A stretch of DNA of 5,966 bases from contig JAEWUR010000453.1 of assembly GCA_023397045.1 (NCBI GenBank), positions 1 through 5,966 on the forward strand, read 5' to 3'. The notes under the pieces were generated by a model. That model saw nothing but the letters and a program-made list of their open reading frames with translations. It was not told the DNA's origin and searched no databases. This document shows, piece after piece, positions 1 to 5,578 of this stretch. Source of the stretch: Planctomycetota bacterium (GTDB lineage: Bacteria > Planctomycetota > Planctomycetia > Pirellulales > Thermoguttaceae). How positions within the stretch are numbered: position 1 is the first letter of the stretch; each line of letters opens with the position of its first letter. The position numbers were made by a program, and so were the translations under genes.

Positions 1-1160
1 TTGGCGTTGTGCTCGTGGATCGGGCCGACAATTGGCACCTGATCGACGACCTCGAGATCGAACCCGCCGTAGATGAACGCGTCGGTCTTCTTCGGATTGT
101 TCGTCAGCAACCGGACCTTGGTCAGCCCGAGATCTTTCAACACCTGAATGCCGACGCCGTAGTCGCGGCTATCGGCTTGATGGCCGAGCGCGATATTGGC
201 CTCGACGGTATCCATTCCCTGGTCTTGCAGGTTGTAGGCCTTGATCTTCTCGACCAAACCGATGCCGCGTCCTTCTTGCGGCAGATAGACCAACACGCCG
301 GCGCCCTCCTGACCGATCATCTGCATGGCCAACTGAAGTTGATCGCCGCAATCGCATCGCAGCGAGGCCAGCAGGTCGCCGGTGAAACAAGCCGAATGCA
401 GGCGGATCAACGGCTCCGGTCGCGAAGCCGGATCGCCAAGCACGATAGCGACCGGCTGCTGTTCTTCGTGCTTCACGCCATAGGCAACGATGCGGCACGG
501 CCCAAACTTCGTGGGCAGATCAGCCTCGGCTAAACGATAGACGAGTTTTTCGCTACGTCGACGATGGCGGATCAACTCCTCGATCGTAATGATTTCGAGC
601 TGGAAACGATCAGCCAGCGAATAAAGCTCGTCGCGAGTGGCGCGGTCGCCGTTCTCCGAGAGGATTTCGATCAGGACGCCCGCCGGTTTCAACCCGGCCA
701 ACCGCATCAGGTCGACGGCGCACTCGGTGTGCCCGGCGCGTCGCAAGACGCCGCCTTCCTTGGCCACCAACGGATAGAGATGGCCCGGTCGGACGAAATC
801 GGCCGGCTTCGATTGCGGATTGAGAATTTCCAATACCGTTCGTGCCCGTTCCTGGGCCGTGATGCCGGTCCGGCCGCTGCAATGATCGACCGGGATCGTG
901 AACGCGGTCTGCAAGGGGGCGGTATTGTTCTCGACGATCAAGGGGAGATCGAGCCGCTCGGCCATCTCGGGCAGGATCGGCATGCAAAGCTGCCCACGAC
1001 CGTGCGTGATCATGAAGTTGACGAGTTCCGGCGTCGCTTTTTCCGCGGCGCAGATAAAATCGCCTTCATTTTCGCGATCTTCGGCATCCATCACAATGAT
1101 CGGCTTGCCGGCAACCAGCGACTTGATCGCTGCCTCAATACTCGAAAGTCGGTCTGACAC
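1..1160 (-). CDS. ribBA: Bifunctional 3,4-dihydroxy-2-butanone-4-phosphate synthase / GTP cyclohydrolase II (3' end cut by window)
   Basis: Cytoplasmic enzyme that feeds both branches of riboflavin synthesis: the N-terminal domain converts ribulose 5-phosphate to the four-carbon unit, and the C-terminal domain opens GTP. The frame is open across the window edge, with 386 complete codons visible. RibB domain: acidic loop DAEDRENEGDF at 25-35, RPGH at 124-127 and GHTE around 143-146. RibA domain: HSACFTGD at 255-262 followed by RCDCG, giving the zinc-ligand cysteines C258, C269 and C271, then QEGRGIGL, a DTVEAN segment and LLTNNPKK. The usual family length is about 400 residues, so only some 15-25 C-terminal residues should be missing. 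GTG at 1160 is preferred as the start because GAGGAG lies 7 nt upstream; the in-frame ATG at 1166 is only 1 nt from that site. No neighbour in the same direction is seen upstream. Family identity is very secure. Confidence 0.96.
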   Translation of the reverse strand, partial: MSDRLSSIEAAIKSLVAGKPIIVMDAEDRENEGDFICAAEKATPELVNFMITHGRGQLCMPILPEMAERLDLPLIVENNTAPLQTAFTIPVDHCSGRTGITAQERARTVLEILNPQSKPADFVRPGHLYPLVAKEGGVLRRAGHTECAVDLMRLAGLKPAGVLIEILSENGDRATRDELYSLADRFQLEIITIEELIRHRRRSEKLVYRLAEADLPTKFGPCRIVAYGVKHEEQQPVAIVLGDPASRPEPLIRLHSACFTGDLLASLRCDCGDQLQLAMQMIGQEGAGVLVYLPQEGRGIGLVEKIKAYNLQDQGMDTVEANIALGHQADSRDYGVGIQVLKDLGLTKVRLLTNNPKKTDAFIYGGFDLEVVDQVPIVGPIHEHNA

Positions 1161-1167
1161 GAACATA

Positions 1168-1173
1168 CTCCTC
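1168..1173 (-). promoter_or_regulatory. Ribosome binding site that decides the ribBA start
   Basis: GAGGAG on the minus strand. It is 7 nt from the GTG at 1160 and 1 nt from the in-frame ATG at 1166. The normal Shine-Dalgarno spacing favours GTG, which gives a protein beginning MSDRLSSIEAAI. Confidence 0.6.
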
Positions 1174-1184
1174 AAGGGGGAAAC

Positions 1185-1222
1185 GCCTTCCCTGCGGCAT
1201 GGTAGCAAACGGTAGGAAGGGC
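1185..1222 (-). other. Possible leader hairpin upstream of ribBA
   Basis: An inverted repeat in the ribBA 5' leader: CCTTCC pairs with GGAAGG (6 bp, extendable past a one-base bulge) across a loop of about 23 nt, roughly 12 nt upstream of the Shine-Dalgarno site. It could influence translation, but the stem is short, the loop is large, and nothing ties it to FMN sensing. Confidence 0.2.
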
Positions 1223-1298
1223 ATCGGAATGTCAAACTTCATTATAATCGGCCGCCGGCCGTTCGCTAGGCTTTCCCGCCGGCGCAATCCTAATGCAG

Positions 1299-1327
1299 TT
1301 GACAAAGCAACCTATTCGCGCTATTTT
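1299..1327 (+). promoter_or_regulatory. Sigma70-like promoter candidate for the DUF6941-hicB-hicA unit
   Basis: TTGACA (a perfect -35) at 1299-1304, a 17-nt spacer, then TATTTT at 1322-1327 (4 of 6 matches to TATAAT). It points toward the cassette. Transcription from here would start near 1334 and give a leader of about 250 nt before the GTG at 1586. A second TTGACA at 1326-1331 has no convincing -10. Confidence 0.5.
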
Positions 1328-1585
1328 GACATACGGAGGGGTTTTGTTGCCTTCGGCCAGAAAAAACGTTAATATTGCGAGCCTGTTTGCTTTCCCAGCT
1401 AGCTATTTTGGCTGATCCGTGTCTTACGTCCCGTAAATTCAATCGCATCCCGCTCTTGTTGATCCCGGAGTAGCCAATGCTCCAGATCCTGCCGATTTAT
1501 TTGGCCGTGCCGGAGAATTTCTGTTGCTGTTTTGGCGACGGCAAAGTTCAGAATCGGTCGAAAACTCAATAGGAGTGCAAATGTC

Positions 1586-2038
1586 GTGAAACCAGTGTTG
1601 CAGGCTCTTGTTGTCGCAGATCACGTCTACGAGGACAAATCGGGCAAAAAAATTATTGCGGGGACATTTAATAAATGGTCGTTTAGCAAGGCCCCACAGG
1701 TTCATAATGTCGATCATCCAGATGGTACAACAACACACGTTTTGTTAGGAGGGATGCAGGCCGGTTCTCCATTCGCATACTTAAGTCTGACCGACATCTG
1801 CAGCGGGACAAGGCTGCAAATTCAATTTGTGAATCTCACGAAAAATGCAGTACTTTTCGGCACCGAAGTCGAGGTGGCTATTGATGACAGGCTGGCAATG
1901 ATAGAAATAGTGCTTCCATTGCCAACGCTTCCAATCAAAGAATCAGGCACCTATGCTCTCGAAGTGCTTTGTGAAGGCGATATTCTTGGTTCATGGAAAA
2001 TCGTCGGAATTGATTTGGATAGTCCGAAGGAGGAGTGA
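1586..2038 (+). CDS. DUF6941-like protein of unknown function, first gene of a hicBA cassette
   Basis: A 150-residue protein starting at GTG 1586, with AGGAG at 1571-1575 (10 nt upstream). The frame stays open further upstream to an ATG at 1532, but the family-like N-terminus begins here and the upstream residues look non-coding. The pattern matches, by memory, the DUF6941 family: a short hydrophobic opening strand (VLQALVVADHV, 4-14), then EDKSGKKIIAGTFNKW (16-31), a beta-rich middle with a YLSLTD strand, and a C-terminal GTYALEVLCEGDILGSWKI (121-139) typical of an Ig-like or beta-sandwich fold. No signal peptide, membrane segment or catalytic motif is visible, so no biochemical role is assigned. 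It ends 1 nt before the hicB-like start and is surely co-transcribed with it. Its GC content is much lower than that of ribBA or rsmG, which suggests acquisition by transfer. Family assignment is probable; function is unknown. Confidence 0.75.
   Translation: MKPVLQALVVADHVYEDKSGKKIIAGTFNKWSFSKAPQVHNVDHPDGTTTHVLLGGMQAGSPFAYLSLTDICSGTRLQIQFVNLTKNAVLFGTEVEVAIDDRLAMIEIVLPLPTLPIKESGTYALEVLCEGDILGSWKIVGIDLDSPKEE
2027..2033 (+). promoter_or_regulatory. Strong Shine-Dalgarno site for the hicB-like gene
   Basis: AAGGAGG lies 6 nt upstream of the ATG at 2040 and inside the last codons of the preceding gene. It fixes the hicB start at 2040 rather than at the earlier in-frame ATG (1953). It is the strongest ribosome binding site in the window, consistent with high antitoxin output. 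Confidence 0.75.
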
Positions 2039-2039
2039 T

Positions 2040-2363
2040 ATGGCAGCAACAGCCGATTTCCCGGCGACGAACGACGCGTATACCCCTCACTACACCCCTG
2101 ACTGGAAACGTCAAAACGCATACCGGTGTCACGTTTGTATCGTGCAAGACGATGACGATTCCTTTTCGGCAATCGTGTTGAATTTGCCGGGTGCTGGTAG
2201 CTGCGGGACCACCGAAGAGGAAGCGATGCAAAACGTGGAGGAGGCCATTCGTGGCGTTTTCGAATCCTACGCCGACAGCGGTGATGCCATCCCGTGGCGA
2301 GACGTGACTAGTCGCGACATACCGGCCAACGCAAAGCTCAAATGGATTCTGGTGAATGCCTAA
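2040..2363 (+). CDS. hicB: HicB-family antitoxin-like protein
   Basis: A 107-residue protein with the partial RNase-H-like fold of HicB antitoxins, which bind and neutralise the HicA mRNA interferase in the cytoplasm. Visible features: a first strand CHVCIVQDDDDSFSAIVLNLPG (30-51) with the family LPG turn, then GTTEEEA (56-62) opening the helix that runs to about residue 78, then the IPW turn at 84-86 and a closing strand KLKWILVNA at the C-terminus. Two points stand out. About 27 extra N-terminal residues, rich in Tyr, Pro and Asp, precede the first strand. There is also no C-terminal HTH or ribbon-helix-helix domain, so self-repression by direct DNA binding is not obvious. It lies 1 nt after the DUF6941-like gene, and its stop overlaps the hicA start by 8 nt. 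Antitoxin-first order is a known variant of this family. Confidence 0.85.
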   Translation: MAATADFPATNDAYTPHYTPDWKRQNAYRCHVCIVQDDDDSFSAIVLNLPGAGSCGTTEEEAMQNVEEAIRGVFESYADSGDAIPWRDVTSRDIPANAKLKWILVNA

Positions 2364-2586
2364 CCGCCCTCCACGGATTACGGGTCAGCAGGCAATCAAG
2401 GCCTTTTGCAGACATGGCTACGTCGTTGATCGGATCCGCGGAAGCCATCATATTCTCAAGCACCCCCATCGTTCCGAGCGCCTGTCGATTCCAGTTCATG
2501 CCGGAAAGACCCTTGGAACCGGGCTTCTTCGCTCACAAATAGAAGCTGCCGGCTTGACGGTGGAAGAGTTCTTGGCATTGCTGTAG
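2356..2586 (+). CDS. hicA: HicA-family toxin-like mRNA interferase
   Basis: A 76-residue protein with the double-stranded-RNA-binding-like fold of HicA toxins, which cleave mRNA. Visible features: an N-terminal helix ITGQQAIKAFCRHGY (8-22), the signature RGSHHIL (28-34) whose second histidine (H32) aligns with the catalytic His of characterised HicA proteins, then LSIPVHAGKTLGTGLLRSQIEAAGL (43-67) and a final TVEEFLALL helix. The length is typical and the active-site motif intact, so the toxin looks functional. ATG 2356 overlaps the hicB stop by 8 nt (ATGCCTAA) and has no good Shine-Dalgarno of its own, so translation is probably coupled to hicB, keeping toxin below antitoxin. It is the last gene of the cassette; 69 nt separate it from the next gene. 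Confidence 0.88.
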   Translation: MPNRPPRITGQQAIKAFCRHGYVVDRIRGSHHILKHPHRSERLSIPVHAGKTLGTGLLRSQIEAAGLTVEEFLALL

Positions 2587-2655
2587 AATGAAGGCTGGCC
2601 TGCCTTTAGATAACCTGCCAAAACTCCCGCCTGCCCCCCGCTTCGGAGCGTTTCC

Positions 2656-3957
2656 ATGATCCGACATTCCCTAAGTCGCCGTCAGTTTTTGCGCGTATCG
2701 GCCGCCACCGGAGCCTCGGCGTTTGCCGTGCCGGCGTTCCTTCACGCACGATCGGCCAACGAAAAGCTCAACGTCGCGATCATCGGGCCGGGCGGACGCG
2801 GATCGGCGCAACTTGGCGCCGCCGGCGAAATGGAAAACGTCGTGGCCATCGCCGACGTCGATCAGCGGATTCTCGGTGAATCGGGCCAGAAACATCCTCG
2901 CGCGAAGCTCTTTGCCGACTTCCGCGCGATGCTGTCCGAGATGGACAAGTCGATCGACGCGGTCATGATCAGCACGCCCGACCACACGCATGCCCCGGCC
3001 GCAGCGATGTCGATGCGGTTGGGCAAGCATTGCTACTGCGAGAAACCGTTGACCCGAACGGTCGGCGAGGCTCGATTTTTGGCTCAACTGGCGAAAGAGA
3101 AAAATCTGGTCACGCAAATGGGCAACCAGATGCACGCGACCGATAATTTCCGGCGCGTGGTCGAGCTGGTTCAAGCCGGGGCCATCGGGCCGGTGACCGA
3201 GGTTCGTGCCTGGTCGTCGGCCAAATATCCGGGCGTTCATCCGACCAGCGAAACGCCCGAGACGCCGAACGAACTGGACTGGGACCTTTGGATCGGACCG
3301 TCGCCGATGCGCCCGTATCATTCCTACTATGCACCGGGCAACTGGCGGGCATGGTGGGATTTCGGCAACGGGGGGCTCGGCGATTTCGGCTGCCACCTGA
3401 TGGACTTGGCCTTCTGGGCACTCGATCTCCGGCATCCGACCACCGTCGAGGCCGAAGGGCCGACGGTCGATCCGCAGACCTGCGGAATCAACCTGACGGT
3501 CAACTATGAGTTTCCGGCGAGGGGTGATCGGCCGCCGGTCCGGCTGACCTGGTACGACGGCGACAAGTCGACCGAGCCGGGCATCCCGCCGAACTCGGGC
3601 GTCGTGCCCTGCGAAAAGGGCGTGCTGTTCATCGGCCGGGAGGGCATGTTGCAGGCGAATTACGACCAGCGGACGCTGTATCCGATCGAGAAGTTCAAGG
3701 ACTACCAGCCGCCGGCGCCGTCGATTCCCGCCTCGATCGGCCATCACCGCGAGTTTTTCGAGGCCTGCAAGACCGGCGGACCGACGACCTGCAATTTCGA
3801 CTATGGCGGGGCGCTGACAGAGACCGTCCTTTTAGGTACAGTGGCCTATCGGGTTGGCAAAAAGCTGGAGTGGAATCCAGAAACGCTCTCGGCGGCGAAT
3901 TGTCCCGAGGCCGACAAACTCCTAAGCCATCCCTACCGAGAAGGATGGGCATTGTAA
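2656..3957 (+). CDS. Tat-exported Gfo/Idh/MocA-family NAD(P)-dependent oxidoreductase
   Basis: A 433-residue protein. Residues 1-32 form a Tat signal: the twin-arginine motif SRRQFL (7-12), a hydrophobic stretch and a cleavage-like region near HARSANEK, implying folded export. The Rossmann fold follows with AIIGPGGRGS (41-50), acidic residues at 67 and 69 in the ADVD strand end, STPDHTH (106-112) and CEKPL (128-132), whose K130 is the family's conserved lysine. The second half carries LDWDLWIGP (207-215) and GDFGCHLMD (242-250), with D243, H247 and D250 in the usual substrate-side positions. This fits the bacterial-type C-terminal domain common in planctomycetes, where large paralogous sets act on sugars or their derivatives; the substrate here cannot be told. 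Start at ATG 2656 with GGAG at 2645-2648. GC and codon use return to the high-GC level of ribBA. rsmG starts 3 nt after the stop. Confidence 0.93.
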   Translation: MIRHSLSRRQFLRVSAATGASAFAVPAFLHARSANEKLNVAIIGPGGRGSAQLGAAGEMENVVAIADVDQRILGESGQKHPRAKLFADFRAMLSEMDKSIDAVMISTPDHTHAPAAAMSMRLGKHCYCEKPLTRTVGEARFLAQLAKEKNLVTQMGNQMHATDNFRRVVELVQAGAIGPVTEVRAWSSAKYPGVHPTSETPETPNELDWDLWIGPSPMRPYHSYYAPGNWRAWWDFGNGGLGDFGCHLMDLAFWALDLRHPTTVEAEGPTVDPQTCGINLTVNYEFPARGDRPPVRLTWYDGDKSTEPGIPPNSGVVPCEKGVLFIGREGMLQANYDQRTLYPIEKFKDYQPPAPSIPASIGHHREFFEACKTGGPTTCNFDYGGALTETVLLGTVAYRVGKKLEWNPETLSAANCPEADKLLSHPYREGWAL

Positions 3958-3960
3958 ACG

Positions 3961-4635
3961 ATGAATTCTCCCGACGACACCTTGGCCGCGGCGCTTGCCC
4001 GACATCAGATTGAACTGCCGCCGCAGCAGGTCGAGCTCCTGTCGCGCTATTGCGAGTTGCTCTGGGATTGGAACCAGAAAATCAACCTGACGCGGCACAC
4101 CGATTACGAGAAATTCGTCGCCCGAGACCTCGTCGACACGCTCGAACTAAGCAAATTCCTGCAACCGAAAGAAACCGTGCTCGACGTTGGGTCGGGCGGC
4201 GGCGTGCCGGGCGTCATCTTGGCCATCCTGCGCGACGATCTTGAGGTTTCGCTCTGCGAATCGATCGGCAAAAAGGCCAAAGTGCTCGCCGACATCGTTG
4301 AGCGGCTCGGTCTGCGAACGCCGGTGCTCAACGCCCGGGCGGAAGACGTTTTGGAGGAGCATCGGTTCGACACGCTCGTGATTCGGGCGGTGGCAAAGCT
4401 GAAAAAGCTGCTCGAATGGTTCCGGCCGCACTGGCATTCGATCGGCCGGCTTCTGATCATCAAGGGTCCATCGTGGATCGACGAACGCGGCGAAGCCCGG
4501 CACTTCGGCCTGATGAAGAACTTGGCGATGCGCAAGATCGCGTCCTATCCTCTGCCCGACACGGAATCGGAGAGCGTGCTATTGCAGATTTGGCCGAAGG
4601 ATCGGCCGGACGTCACGAACCAATCCGCCAGTTGA
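3961..4635 (+). CDS. rsmG: 16S rRNA (guanine-N7)-methyltransferase RsmG-like
   Basis: A 224-residue SAM-dependent methyltransferase resembling RsmG/GidB, which methylates G527 of 16S rRNA (E. coli numbering). Visible features: N-terminal helices ending in WDWNQKINLT (36-44, the family WN..iNLT), SAM motif VLDVGSGGGVPG (73-84), E100 and the following KK, the ARAED loop (125-129), IRAVAKL (141-147) replacing the usual SRA motif, and LLIIKGP (164-170). Differences from the E. coli protein include RDLVDT (55-60) where RHLLDS is usual, and a C-terminal SESVLLQI without the usual Arg. I associate this divergent version with planctomycetes. Start at ATG 3961: a stop lies just upstream in frame, and the ribosome binding site is weak, so coupling to the preceding oxidoreductase gene 3 nt away is likely. 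The 3' end overlaps the convergent small membrane-protein gene by 23 bp. Confidence 0.9.
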   Translation: MNSPDDTLAAALARHQIELPPQQVELLSRYCELLWDWNQKINLTRHTDYEKFVARDLVDTLELSKFLQPKETVLDVGSGGGVPGVILAILRDDLEVSLCESIGKKAKVLADIVERLGLRTPVLNARAEDVLEEHRFDTLVIRAVAKLKKLLEWFRPHWHSIGRLLIIKGPSWIDERGEARHFGLMKNLAMRKIASYPLPDTESESVLLQIWPKDRPDVTNQSAS

Positions 4636-4834
4636 GCACTTCGAGGATCAAGAACACGGTGAACATGAATCCGACGATCCATGTGGCGACTCGGCCCGAG
4701 TGGATCAGCAGCGGCTTCATCTTTTCGTGGCGGGTGGCCGAATAGACCAGACTCACGGCGATAACCGCCGGCAGGGCATACCAGATGTCCATGTGCCAGA
4801 AACGCGAGCCGTCGGCAATCAGCAAGTTGAACAT
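4613..4834 (-). CDS. Small two-helix membrane protein, unknown function
   Basis: A 73-residue protein with two hydrophobic segments, about 17-32 (from DIWYALPAVIAVSLVY) and about 50-69 (TWIVGFMFTVFLILEVLNW), joined by a basic loop (TRHEKMKPLLIHSGR) that the positive-inside rule would place in the cytoplasm. It lies 31 nt downstream of the DUF6677-like gene in the same direction, so the two are probably one operon and may act together at the membrane. No clear Shine-Dalgarno precedes the ATG. I have a vague memory of similar short proteins beside DUF6677 in planctomycetes but no name for it. Real-gene evidence is the regular two-helix pattern and the operon position; its last 23 bp overlap the end of rsmG on the other strand. 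Confidence 0.7.
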   Translation of the reverse strand: MFNLLIADGSRFWHMDIWYALPAVIAVSLVYSATRHEKMKPLLIHSGRVATWIVGFMFTVFLILEVLNWRIGS

Positions 4835-4865
4835 GGGATGATTTCGGGTTGGACGAAACTAGAAA

Positions 4866-5453
4866 CTACGAACCGGCCGCGGCAACCGGTTCTTGCTTCT
4901 CTTCTTTTTTCTTTTCGGGCGGCGCAACAACGACCGGCCCGGCAAACGCATCGTAGATGGCCAAGACGTTCAGCAGGCCCGCGACCATCGTAAAAAAGCC
5001 GGCCAACTCGAAATATCGGGCGAGTTGACGGTGCAAATCGCCGGCGGTCGGCTGGTTGTAGTTCGGATCGTCCTCCCGAGTGTCTCCGGATCGCGGCGGG
5101 GCCATGAATCCGTTCCACCAGACCGCACGATGGTTGTTCATTCGGCTGGCCTGGACCAGTGCCGGCAAGGCAGGCAGGCCGACGCCGATCTGGGCCAGAT
5201 AGGGCAGCCGCTGATCGCCGGTCCGCCAGGAGAAATAGACCGCCCGGCCGTAGCCCAAGGCCTCGTTGCCGCCGAGGCACAGGCCGTAGACGAACAGGCC
5301 CATGATGCAAACGAAGTAGAGCGCCGCCTTCGCTCGGCGGCCTTGATACCAATGGCCGAGACCGGGGATCAACCATGCCAAAAAAGCGGCCATGGCCGGA
5401 TCTTTCAGTTCGATCGTCTCTTCCACATGCTGCTCAGGGTTTTCAGGTGCCAT
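4866..5453 (-). CDS. DUF6677-like multi-pass membrane protein
   Basis: A 195-residue integral membrane protein. It opens with an acidic N-terminus (ENPEQHVEETIELKDP), then AFLAWLIPGLGHWYQGRR (23-40), a TM2-domain-like 'PG.GH.YQGR' turn, then helix AALYFVCIMGLFVYGLCLGG (43-62), a hydrophobic segment LPYLAQIGVGLPALPALVQA (83-102), a loop with conserved-looking NQPTAGDLHRQLARYFELAG (133-152), a last helix through MVAGLLNVLAIYDAFAGP (156-173), and a Lys/Glu-rich, probably cytoplasmic tail (KKKEEKQEP). The pattern fits DUF6677, which I recall as essentially planctomycetal; its function is unknown. No Shine-Dalgarno is seen before ATG 5453; a TACAAT box sits 6 nt upstream, raising a leaderless transcript. 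It is followed by the small membrane-protein gene. Confidence 0.82.
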   Translation of the reverse strand: MAPENPEQHVEETIELKDPAMAAFLAWLIPGLGHWYQGRRAKAALYFVCIMGLFVYGLCLGGNEALGYGRAVYFSWRTGDQRLPYLAQIGVGLPALPALVQASRMNNHRAVWWNGFMAPPRSGDTREDDPNYNQPTAGDLHRQLARYFELAGFFTMVAGLLNVLAIYDAFAGPVVVAPPEKKKEEKQEPVAAAGS

Positions 5454-5459
5454 TCGCTC

Positions 5460-5465
5460 ATTGTA
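5460..5465 (-). promoter_or_regulatory. Possible -10 box immediately upstream of the DUF6677-like gene
   Basis: TACAAT on the minus strand (5 of 6 matches to TATAAT), with 6 nt between it and the A of the start codon at 5453. At normal discriminator length the transcript would begin at or within a base or two of the ATG. The -35 position (around TTCCCC) is weak. No Shine-Dalgarno competes with this reading. Confidence 0.3.
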
Positions 5466-5578
5466 CCGCGGCAGGACGTGACGGGGAAGGCGGAAAGACG
5501 TCGGGCATGCGGTATGCCGCGATGTCTAGCGGCCGGTTAAAAAAGTCGATTTCAGGGAAAGTTGAGTGCCACCGGCTG

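Larger units (their letters stand above)
1174..1585. other. Gene-poor, A/T-richer intergenic region between divergent ribBA and the DUF6941-hicBA cassette
   Basis: About 410 bases without a gene I can defend. It holds the ribBA leader on the minus side, a plus-strand promoter candidate (1299-1327), and runs of A/T unlike the flanking housekeeping genes (for example around 1360-1376). A minus-strand frame, open at 1399-1569 and lacking a good start or ribosome binding site, reads as a plausible helical peptide. It may be a decayed gene or chance. No tRNA, no FMN riboswitch core and no CRISPR repeat is visible. Confidence 0.5.

Noticed and set aside
9..1157. Long plus-strand open frames (174 and 197 codons) at 9-533 and 564-1157
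   Set aside because: They are antisense to ribBA, whose domains are unmistakable on the minus strand; high GC leaves the opposite frames open.
1239..1250. TATAAT-like sequence readable on both strands around 1241-1247
   Set aside because: The minus-strand copy would suit ribBA, but no -35 lies 16-18 nt upstream (CTAGCG at that spot), so I did not call a promoter.
1439..1738. A 99-codon minus-strand frame beginning with Met-Cys-Cys-Cys
   Set aside because: It overlaps the DUF6941-like gene in antisense, has no ribosome binding site, and its composition is unlike a folded protein.
2591..2607. AAGGC/GCCTT inverted repeat after hicA as an intrinsic terminator
   Set aside because: The stem is only 5 bp with a 6-nt loop and there is no T-run after it, so a terminator cannot be supported.
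2639..2650. CGCT-TCGG-AGCG hairpin before the oxidoreductase gene
   Set aside because: A 4-bp stem that simply contains the GGAG ribosome binding site; too short to call a regulatory structure.
2671..3747. A 358-codon minus-strand open frame
   Set aside because: It is the antisense shadow of the Gfo/Idh/MocA gene. Its translation is Arg/His-rich low-quality sequence with no domain.
4891..4918. Long pyrimidine-rich tract
   Set aside because: It is explained by the Lys/Glu-rich tail codons (AAA, GAA, GAG) of the DUF6677-like protein on the other strand.
4893..5540. A 215-codon plus-strand open frame
   Set aside because: Antisense to the DUF6677-like gene, whose membrane helices and PG.GH.YQGR turn are clear on the minus strand.
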